Source of the DNA: Muribaculaceae bacterium
GTDB lineage: Bacteria; Bacteroidota; Bacteroidia; Bacteroidales; Muribaculaceae
DNA length: 9,076 nucleotides
Direction of reading: 5' to 3'
Assembly (NCBI GenBank): GCA_029051445.1
Contig: JAIDKP010000286.1
Location: 1-9,076, forward strand
Below, in pieces: positions 1-5,599 of the stretch (the stretch's first letter is position 1; each line of letters begins with the position of its first letter). A program made the position numbers and the translations under genes. The notes below the pieces were generated by a model. That model had not been told where the DNA came from, did no database searches, and saw only the letters and a list, made by a program, of their open reading frames with translations.

Positions 1-443
1 ATCCCGACGCATTTGCTGCCGACAGATTCGCGACAGCCACCGAGATGCTCAACCTCATGGAAGAGAAAATGCCATATCGTCTCTCACCCTACGCCATTCA
101 GGTCGGACAACAGATCGGCGACCTCTACACAAGGCTTGGAGAGCAGGCAAAAGATCAGGCGCTCATCGACAAGGGACTTGGCATAATCCACGACGAGATA
201 CTGCGTTGGGCGGCCTACGAGCCATACTTCCGCGACCTGCGGAGGCGTGGGCTATACAACAATCTCAGCCGAGGAGACCGCTATGCTACTACCTACACCG
301 TATCGCTTATCAACACATACTACGATGCAGGAGGCGACATCAACACTCTTGGAGAGAGCCTCGATAGTCTCGGCATTGACATTAGCGGAGTGCTTGAAAG
401 CCTGAACAACACCGATCAGGAAGGCACAGGGGCGGCAGAATAA
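1..443 (+). CDS. C-terminal part of a probable DUF2723 family membrane protein (5' end outside window)
   Basis: The reading frame is already open at base 3, so this is the last ~146 residues of a longer protein. The ATG at 45 is internal (the preceding codons read PDAFAADRFATATE) and should not be taken as the start. The visible part is soluble, helical and TPR-like, with alternating short amphipathic helices (around MLNLMEEKMPYRLSPYAI, then QQIGDLYTRLGEQAKDQALI), and ends in a Ser/Asp/Gly-rich tail. It has no membrane segment or catalytic motif. From memory, Bacteroidota DUF2723 proteins (GT-C-like multi-pass membrane proteins, thought to act in envelope glycosylation) carry a C-terminal helical region of this kind with an 'EKMP'-type phrase after a 'RF..A' helix. 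A polysaccharide deacetylase 2 nt downstream fits an envelope-carbohydrate role. The assignment is tentative because the diagnostic N-terminal half is missing; another TPR-like protein is possible. Confidence 0.55.
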   Translation, partial: PDAFAADRFATATEMLNLMEEKMPYRLSPYAIQVGQQIGDLYTRLGEQAKDQALIDKGLGIIHDEILRWAAYEPYFRDLRRRGLYNNLSRGDRYATTYTVSLINTYYDAGGDINTLGESLDSLGIDISGVLESLNNTDQEGTGAAE

Positions 444-445
444 AT

Positions 446-1063
446 ATGCATCTTGTCGAACACCCGCCACTGATCTACCGATGGTTATTTGGAAACGCCC
501 TGTGGCGCATGCCACGGGGCGACCGTAAATGCGTTTACCTCACATTCGACGACGGGCCAATTCCCGACGTGACACCGTGGGTACTTGAGATACTGCGCCG
601 GTACAATGTCCGTGCGACATTCTTCATGGTTGGAGAAAACATCATGCGCAATCCCCACCTGCTTCAACTGGTCAGAGAGGCAGGACATGCCATAGGCAAT
701 CATTCACTGTCACACATGCAGGGAATGAAAAACGACACTGCGACATTTTTGAACGACATCGACCGGGGAGCGCAATTGACTGGAAGCAATCTCTTCCGCC
801 CGCCACACGGACTCATGAAGCCATCGCAGATTAGAGAAGTCAGAAAACGTTGCAGATTGGTTATGTACGATATAGTCACACGCGACTACAGCCCTAAGCT
901 GTCGCCGACCGATGTCATACGCAACGTCACGCACTTTACACGCGACGGATCAATCATCGTATTCCACGACTCACTGAAAGCGTGGCCAAATCTGCGAGTG
1001 GCATTGCCCGAAGCCATAACATGGCTGAAGCAGCAAGGATATGAATTTGGAGTCATTCGATAA
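446..1063 (+). CDS. Polysaccharide deacetylase (NodB homology domain, CE4-like)
   Basis: This 205-aa protein is essentially one NodB/CE4 domain, which removes N-acetyl groups from amino sugars in peptidoglycan or other polysaccharides using a divalent metal. The motifs are complete. Motif 1, TFDDGP (33-38), has D35 as the expected catalytic base and D36 as metal ligand. Motif 2, NHSLSH (85-90), supplies metal ligands H86 and H90. Motif 3 is RPPHG (118-122), motif 4 lies near D142-D147, and motif 5, VFHDS (172-176), has H174. The ATG at 446 lies 2 nt after the upstream stop, which indicates translational coupling, and the 3' end overlaps queG by 23 nt. No signal peptide is visible: the N-terminus (HPPLIYRWLFGNALWRMPRG) is amphipathic and Arg/Trp-rich, not a classical hydrophobic leader. 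The enzyme may therefore act in the cytoplasm or at the inner membrane face, perhaps on a lipid-linked sugar made with the upstream membrane protein (inference). The family is certain; the substrate is unknown. Confidence 0.93.
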   Translation: MHLVEHPPLIYRWLFGNALWRMPRGDRKCVYLTFDDGPIPDVTPWVLEILRRYNVRATFFMVGENIMRNPHLLQLVREAGHAIGNHSLSHMQGMKNDTATFLNDIDRGAQLTGSNLFRPPHGLMKPSQIREVRKRCRLVMYDIVTRDYSPKLSPTDVIRNVTHFTRDGSIIVFHDSLKAWPNLRVALPEAITWLKQQGYEFGVIR

Positions 1064-1958
1064 AAAAGAACTTGTCAGTAGAGCCGAACTGATCGGGGCC
1101 GTCGCATGTGGAATTGCGCCATGCGCGCCGATAGGCCAAGACGAGAGCGAACGACTTTACGAGTGGATTGATTCAGGCTGCAACGCATCAATGGACTACA
1201 TGGCCAAATATACCGGACTGCGTGTCGATCCGCAGGGACTGTTGCCGGGTGCCAGATCAGTAATCTCATTCGCATTCCCCTATTATCACCCCGATACCCC
1301 GGGAGACTCCGATGCTATATTCGCCAGATACTCCCTTGGCGACGACTACCACGACGTACTACGCAAACGCCTGACCGTCATAGCAGAGTGGATTCAGAAC
1401 GAGTTTAATGCCGAGACACGCGTCTGCGTCGATACCGCGCCAATACTTGAGCGATACTGGGCTGTACGTGCCGGGGTAGGTTTTCGGGGACTTAACGGAC
1501 TCATCATCGTGCCGGGAGTCGGCAGTTGGGTATTGCTGGGAGAAATATTGACCACAGCACCACTGCCGCCCGATAGACCGGATACACGTTCATGCGGGTC
1601 ATGCCGCCGGTGTGTTGAGTCATGCCCCGGACATGCCATACGCCCGGATGCCACCGTCGATGCACGGCGGTGCCGGTCCTACCTCACGATTGAGTGCCGG
1701 GACCCGGGGCTACCCGATGGCATAAACCTGGGCCGACGCATCTACGGCTGCGACATCTGCCAGGAAGTGTGTCCCTGGAATGCAGCACCGGCAACAACCG
1801 CAATAAAAGAATTTTTCCCACGCCCCGAGATCCTTGCGCTCACGCGCAGCGAAATCATCGACATGGATCAGGAGCGGTTTTCACTCATTTTCCGCAAAAG
1901 CGCCATAAAGCGCGCAAAACTCACGGGATTGCAACGCAATCTGAAATATATGAAATAG
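1041..1958 (+). CDS. queG: Epoxyqueuosine reductase QueG (cobalamin and 2x[4Fe-4S])
   Basis: This is the last enzyme of queuosine synthesis. It reduces epoxyqueuosine to queuosine at the wobble position of GUN-anticodon tRNAs in the cytoplasm, using cobalamin and two [4Fe-4S] clusters. At 305 aa it is close to the family's usual ~310. Visible signatures are the N-terminal DUF1730-type region with 'NASMDYM' (48-54) and 'ARYSLGDDYHDVLRKRL' (95-111); the active-site stretch 'VDTAPILER' (130-138), whose D131 matches the proposed general acid; and 'AGVGFRGLNGLII' (144-156). The first ferredoxin-like motif is CGSCRRCVESCP (185-196), with C185, C188, C191 and C195. 'CRSYLTIEC' (211-219) follows, and then GCDICQEVCPWN (236-247) with C237, C240 and C244 for the second cluster. 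The ATG at 1041 is the only reasonable start, because a stop lies in frame at 1026. It overlaps the deacetylase gene by 23 nt, so the two are coexpressed, although no functional link is obvious. The TAG stop directly faces the convergent minus-strand gene. Confidence 0.96.
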   Translation: MNLESFDKKELVSRAELIGAVACGIAPCAPIGQDESERLYEWIDSGCNASMDYMAKYTGLRVDPQGLLPGARSVISFAFPYYHPDTPGDSDAIFARYSLGDDYHDVLRKRLTVIAEWIQNEFNAETRVCVDTAPILERYWAVRAGVGFRGLNGLIIVPGVGSWVLLGEILTTAPLPPDRPDTRSCGSCRRCVESCPGHAIRPDATVDARRCRSYLTIECRDPGLPDGINLGRRIYGCDICQEVCPWNAAPATTAIKEFFPRPEILALTRSEIIDMDQERFSLIFRKSAIKRAKLTGLQRNLKYMK

Positions 1959-1972
1959 CCAGCTCGCGGCTA
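1956..1972. other. Small hairpin spanning the two convergent stop codons
   Basis: TAGCC (1956-1960) and GGCTA (1968-1972) form a 5-bp perfect stem around a 7-nt loop. Each arm contains the stop codon of one of the two converging genes (TAG of queG on plus, TAG of the TIGR02757 gene on minus). With only 11 nt between the genes, this is the sole candidate for transcription end structure here. The stem is short and no U-tract follows on either strand, so intrinsic termination is doubtful. Confidence 0.25.
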
Positions 1973-2734
1973 CAGCCCCATACCTATACCGAACAACGCG
2001 AAGTCATACACACACGGATCCTCCGGCCTGTAAAGACGCAGTCGGCGGGTAAGCTGTTCGACAGCCTTCCGGTCTGTCGATTTCCGGTCAAGCAGACCAA
2101 GCTGACGTGATACATCCGAGACGTGCACATCCATCGGAATGAACAGTTGGGAAGGTTTGATAACCTTCCACACACCCATATCTACGATACCGTCATCCCT
2201 GACAAGCCACCGCAAAGCCATATTCACACGCTTCAGAGCTGTAGTGTCAAGATTCATAGGCAGACACCGGCTATCCGACTCACCGCCGTTAGCCTCTGCC
2301 AGTACCGCTCCGAGCTGCTTCACAAAAGTCCAGGCTGGCAGTTCGCTGTTTGCGGCACCACATGCGGCCGCAAGTCCCTCTACTGTTCCGTAGCGTTTGA
2401 AAACAAGCTGCAGCCCCCTCAGATAATACTTCAGATTCCTGCCGAAAAAAGTCCTGTGAATATTCATCTCGTCCGGAATTGCCGACCAGGCGCCCTCCAT
2501 GATAAACGCATAAGGATCATCCGCCATCAGACTCATCAGTCTGTCACAGTTGCGGCATATCATACGCCGGTTGCCCCACGCTATGGTAGCCGAGAGAAGC
2601 GACGCGGCCTCTATATCCTCCTGCCGTTCGAAACGACGTGGAAACTGCACCGGATCATCATCGATAAAAATTGGCGAGTTTATTCGTTCCGCCTCCGCAT
2701 CAAGCAAATTCCTAAGATCCTGATCTCGCATCAT
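1970..2734 (-). CDS. TIGR02757 family protein (DUF2400)
   Basis: This is a 254-aa conserved protein of unknown biochemical function, widespread in Bacteroidota and recognised by family phrases. These are 'SPIFIDDDPVQFPRRF' (20-35), 'IEAASLLSATIAWGNRRMI' (41-59), 'NIHRTFFGRNLKYYLRGL' (91-108), 'ALKRVNMALRWLVRDDGIVD' (166-185), 'QLFIPMDVHVSDVSRQLGLL' (196-215) and the C-terminal 'YDFALFGIGM' (243-252). It has no signal peptide or membrane segment, so it is probably a cytoplasmic helical protein. The segment around D202 (MDVHV then RQLGLL) resembles the region of endonuclease III/MutY-type HhH-GPD glycosylases that carries the catalytic Asp (VDTHV...RLG), hinting at a DNA-related role; this is a resemblance by eye only. 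Two ATGs stand in tandem (2734, 2731). The first lies 4 nt after the stop of the upstream lipid kinase, so the pair is one transcription unit. Family assignment is firm; function is not known. Confidence 0.9.
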   Translation of the reverse strand: MMRDQDLRNLLDAEAERINSPIFIDDDPVQFPRRFERQEDIEAASLLSATIAWGNRRMICRNCDRLMSLMADDPYAFIMEGAWSAIPDEMNIHRTFFGRNLKYYLRGLQLVFKRYGTVEGLAAACGAANSELPAWTFVKQLGAVLAEANGGESDSRCLPMNLDTTALKRVNMALRWLVRDDGIVDMGVWKVIKPSQLFIPMDVHVSDVSRQLGLLDRKSTDRKAVEQLTRRLRLYRPEDPCVYDFALFGIGMGL

Positions 2735-2738
2735 ATCT

Positions 2739-3758
2739 TCACTTGTGTATCATCCAGGGATGAAATAGATTTTTCAGAGCTATACGCGTCTCCCTCACAA
2801 TATTCGACATAGGAGTTATGATCGGAGTGAACGTATCGTCATGTTCCGGAGCGATAACCTTCAGCCCCTTGTGACAGCACACGATTTCGGCATCCTCAGT
2901 AAGCCTTCTGGGTTCACCGTCTATGTGAGCCTGTATTGCCCCTGCCTTGTTGCACTTGATGCTCACCGAGGGGACGCGCATCGTTTCTATAAGTATATTT
3001 TTATTTATAAGACCGGTAAAAAGATCAAAACCTACCAGAGCCTGAGCGATCGGGTTTCCTGCATGAACGATTGTCACATCCACATATCCGTCATCAATCC
3101 GCGCCTCGGGAGCGATATAGGCATTGTTGCCATACTGCGACGTATTGCACACCGCCACGAGAAACGCCTTTTCGGTAAGCACCTTTTCTCCTGTGTTTAT
3201 AGTATATTCAGCAGGATCAAATTTCAGGAACTCGATAAGAGCACTTTTCAGATACGTTGCAAGGCCCCGCCCCGGCTGCTTCGAGAAGGCATGAGTCACA
3301 GCTGCGTCAAACCCCACTCCGAACGTGCAGAAAAAAGCCTCTCCGTTCATCGTGCAGTAGTCTATCTGCCTGACATGACCGCTGGTAATGACATCAAGAG
3401 CGCCATCTGTATCAACCGGAATCCCGAGATGACGTGCAAGACCGTTCCCGCTTCCCATCGGTATTATACCGAGAGCGACATCGCTGTTGCATAAAGCCTT
3501 GGCAGTTTCATTCACCGTCCCGTCGCCACCGATGGCAATAACCATACCGGCACCGCGGGCGACAGCCGAACGGGCCAGACACGTAGCATCACCGGGGCCG
3601 CTCGTATACAGCACCTCGACTGCATGACCGAGCGATCGAAGACGGGAGGCCGCCTCATTGGCCGACAATTCCTTCGACGACGTGCCGGAAGCCGGATTCA
3701 CCACTATAGCTATCCGGCCTCCTCCGATGATACTGGTTTTGCTCGTTGACTCTTCCAT
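2739..3758 (-). CDS. Diacylglycerol/lipid kinase family protein (YegS/DgkB-like, DAGK catalytic domain)
   Basis: The 339-aa cytoplasmic enzyme belongs to the soluble lipid kinases that phosphorylate diacylglycerol, sphingosine-like or related lipids with ATP; the real substrate cannot be read from sequence. The N-terminal nucleotide-binding domain starts with IAIVVNPASGT (16-26), followed by the diagnostic AIGGDGTVNE (75-84) and 'IIPMGSGNGLARHLGIP' (98-114). In the C-terminal beta-rich domain, 'IDDGYVDVTIV' is the conserved DDG.LDV region and 'AHIDGEP' the conserved DGE. No membrane segment is seen. The frame can extend to a TTG at 3767, but that TTG is part of a TAATTTTG promoter box (3772-3765), so I choose the ATG at 3758 (MEESTSKT). 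That leaves almost no 5' UTR. It is first in an operon with the TIGR02757 gene 4 nt downstream and is transcribed divergently from the S41 protease gene. Confidence 0.92.
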   Translation of the reverse strand: MEESTSKTSIIGGGRIAIVVNPASGTSSKELSANEAASRLRSLGHAVEVLYTSGPGDATCLARSAVARGAGMVIAIGGDGTVNETAKALCNSDVALGIIPMGSGNGLARHLGIPVDTDGALDVITSGHVRQIDYCTMNGEAFFCTFGVGFDAAVTHAFSKQPGRGLATYLKSALIEFLKFDPAEYTINTGEKVLTEKAFLVAVCNTSQYGNNAYIAPEARIDDGYVDVTIVHAGNPIAQALVGFDLFTGLINKNILIETMRVPSVSIKCNKAGAIQAHIDGEPRRLTEDAEIVCCHKGLKVIAPEHDDTFTPIITPMSNIVRETRIALKNLFHPWMIHK

Positions 3759-3764
3759 TTTATG

Positions 3765-3772
3765 CAAAATTA
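3765..3772 (-). promoter_or_regulatory. Bacteroidota -7 promoter box for the lipid kinase operon
   Basis: On the minus strand the sequence reads TAATTTTG, an exact match to the TAnnTTTG -7 consensus of the Bacteroidota primary sigma factor. A GTTG sits 17 nt upstream of it, a possible but closely spaced -33 element. Transcription would start about 5-7 nt downstream, at or next to the ATG at 3758, implying a leaderless or near-leaderless mRNA. The start site is inferred from the box position. Confidence 0.55.
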
Positions 3773-3829
3773 CACAAAATTTAAGAAAACAACCACCCTT
3801 CGATGTTATAGTAATAGAACCCTTTTAAT

Positions 3830-3837
3830 TAACTTTG
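3830..3837 (+). promoter_or_regulatory. Bacteroidota -7 promoter box for the S41 protease gene
   Basis: TAACTTTG matches TAnnTTTG exactly and is identical to the box before recJ at 7703. No clear TTTG -33 element stands at the expected distance upstream (the region reads TGTTATAG), so strength is uncertain. Transcription should start near 3842-3845, which excludes translation from the TTGs at 3835 (inside the box) and probably 3841. The box lies 57 nt from the divergent kinase box, so the two promoters share one short control region. Confidence 0.65.
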
Positions 3838-3870
3838 TATTTGAACATTCCTAACAAACACCAATTGGAA

Positions 3871-5550
3871 GTGCGCAGAATCTACACATTCATAGCCGTT
3901 TTGGCCATTGCCGTATCAGCGACAGCAAACACACGCAGCCCCAAGAACGAGGTTGCACGAAACCTCGACATTTTCAACGCTCTATATAAAGCGTTACAGA
4001 CATCCTACGTCGACACGATCGATGCGACCGCGTCGATAAACACTGCCATATACTCGATGTTGGCCGACATTGACCCGTACACCGAATACTATCCCGAAGA
4101 CGATCAGGAAGAATTCACCGTCATTTCAACAGGAGAGTACGGAGGAATAGGAAGCAACATCATGCAGAGGCTTAACCCCGACCGAAGGACACCCAAAGAA
4201 CCGACAAGAGTCACAAATCCACGCAAAGGGACACCATCCGCTAAAGCCGGACTGCTCCCGGGCGATGTATTCCTGACAATCGACGGAGACACCGTCACCT
4301 CGCTTATGTCATCAAAAGTCAGCGAGAAACTTAAAGGACAGCCGGGAACAACCGTACATATCACTGTCAAACGCCCCTACGCACAAGACTCGATTCTCTC
4401 ATTCGATGTCGTCAGAGAAAAAATCAGCATTAACCCGGTGCCATATTTCGGCATGATGCAGAACGGCACCACCGGATATATCAACCTCGAGACATTCAAC
4501 GAAAAAAGTGCGCCCGCCGTGCGCGACGCGCTTGTAGAGCTGAAAAAGCAAGGTGCCAAAGAGTTGATTCTGGATCTGCGCGGAAACCCTGGAGGAATAC
4601 TTGAGGGAGCTGTGCAGATTGCCGGATTTTTCCTCCCGAAAGGAACTGAGGTCGTTCGCACACGCGGACGCGGACTCGTCAACGAGAAAACCTACAAGAC
4701 CACCGAGCGGCCGATCGACACCGAGATCCCGCTTGTTGTGCTCACCGACGCATCGACCGCGTCATCATCCGAGATCCTGTCCGGAGCACTTCAGGACCTC
4801 GACAGAGCGGTTGTGATCGGCGAAAGGTCTTTCGGAAAAGGACTCGTCCAGTCATCAAGACCGCTTCCCTACAACGGGCTCCTCAAAGTCACGATTGCAA
4901 GATACTACACTCCGAGCGGACGCTGCGTACAGGCAATAGACTATTCACACCGCAACCCCGACGGATCCGTAAGCCGAGTACCCGACTCGCTCACCAACGT
5001 CTTTCACACTGCAAAAGGGCGTGTTGTCAGGGACGGAGGCGGAATCACACCCGACATCACAATCAAGCGTCCTGAAATGTCACGCCTCGTCTTCAACATT
5101 GTCAACGGACTCTGGGATCTTGACTACGCCATCAAATACCATGCCGGGCATCCGACCGTACTTCCTCCCGATCAATTTGAGATTACCGACTCCATCTACG
5201 AAGACTTCAAGACATTCATCAACCCCGATGAATTCAAATACGACAGAGTTTGCGAGATGATCATCGACGAGCTTGAGAAAGCGGCCGAAGTCGAAGGATA
5301 TCAGAACGAACAGGTAAAAGAAACCATCAAATCGCTCAGATCACAACTTCGACACGACCTGAGCCACGACCTCGACATCCATCGTGAAGAGATAGCCACA
5401 TACCTCGCACGCGAGATCATGAACAACTATTACCACGACGAGGGACGCATACAACAGAGTCTGCGATTCGACAAAGACATCGAAAAGGCACTTGAGATTC
5501 TATCCGACCCGGCAGCCTACAAGGCGATCCTCACCCCGCCGCTCGACTGA
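3871..5550 (+). CDS. S41 family C-terminal processing peptidase (CtpA/Prc-like), secreted
   Basis: This is a periplasmic or envelope serine protease of the carboxyl-terminal processing family, which cleaves near protein C-termini with a Ser-Lys dyad. Starting at the GTG (3871), the 559-aa product opens with a clean signal peptide (RRIYTFIAVLAIAVSATA, likely cleaved before NT). A helical N-terminal domain follows, with 'SMLADIDPYTEYY'. The PDZ domain is at ~88-169 (GEYGGIGS ... AGLLPGDVFLTIDGD). The S41 core begins with 'GYINLETF', 'LILDLRGNPGG' and 'TASSSEILSGALQD'. By alignment with Prc, S298 is the nucleophile, D309 supports it and K323 (SFGKG) is the general base. A long charged helical C-terminal tail follows, as in Bacteroidota homologues. 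No in-frame ATG occurs before the fold begins. The TTG at 3835 lies within the promoter box, so GTG 3871 (or TTG 3865) is preferred. The PorZ-like gene begins 49 nt downstream with no promoter box between them. Family certain; substrate unknown. Confidence 0.95.
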   Translation: MRRIYTFIAVLAIAVSATANTRSPKNEVARNLDIFNALYKALQTSYVDTIDATASINTAIYSMLADIDPYTEYYPEDDQEEFTVISTGEYGGIGSNIMQRLNPDRRTPKEPTRVTNPRKGTPSAKAGLLPGDVFLTIDGDTVTSLMSSKVSEKLKGQPGTTVHITVKRPYAQDSILSFDVVREKISINPVPYFGMMQNGTTGYINLETFNEKSAPAVRDALVELKKQGAKELILDLRGNPGGILEGAVQIAGFFLPKGTEVVRTRGRGLVNEKTYKTTERPIDTEIPLVVLTDASTASSSEILSGALQDLDRAVVIGERSFGKGLVQSSRPLPYNGLLKVTIARYYTPSGRCVQAIDYSHRNPDGSVSRVPDSLTNVFHTAKGRVVRDGGGITPDITIKRPEMSRLVFNIVNGLWDLDYAIKYHAGHPTVLPPDQFEITDSIYEDFKTFINPDEFKYDRVCEMIIDELEKAAEVEGYQNEQVKETIKSLRSQLRHDLSHDLDIHREEIATYLAREIMNNYYHDEGRIQQSLRFDKDIEKALEILSDPAAYKAILTPPLD

Positions 5551-5599
5551 TCACATCAACCCTGAGATCACCACGACACTGCCATGAGACTCTCCGGAA

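Noticed and set aside
45..47. ATG at 45 as the start of the first gene
   Set aside because: The frame is open upstream to the window edge with protein-like content, so this Met is internal to a truncated gene.
1694..2110. 138-codon plus-strand frame across the queG 3' end
   Set aside because: It is out of frame with queG's second iron-sulfur motif region and the antisense TIGR02757 C-terminus; the composition is that of a shadow frame.
2123..2812. 229-codon open frame on the plus strand
   Set aside because: It runs antisense through the TIGR02757 gene and into the kinase 3' end; its translation has no recognisable domain and the minus-strand proteins match known families throughout.
2841..3494. 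217-codon open frame on the plus strand
   Set aside because: It is antisense to the lipid kinase, whose GGDGT and DDG motifs show the minus strand is coding; the plus-strand translation looks random.
3765..3767. TTG at 3767 as start of the lipid kinase
   Set aside because: It lies inside the TAATTTTG promoter box, and an ATG follows three codons later.
5536..5576. TGATC...GATCA inverted repeat after the S41 protease gene as a terminator
   Set aside because: The 5-bp stem has a 13-nt loop and no U-tract, and the next gene starts soon after in the same direction without a promoter box.
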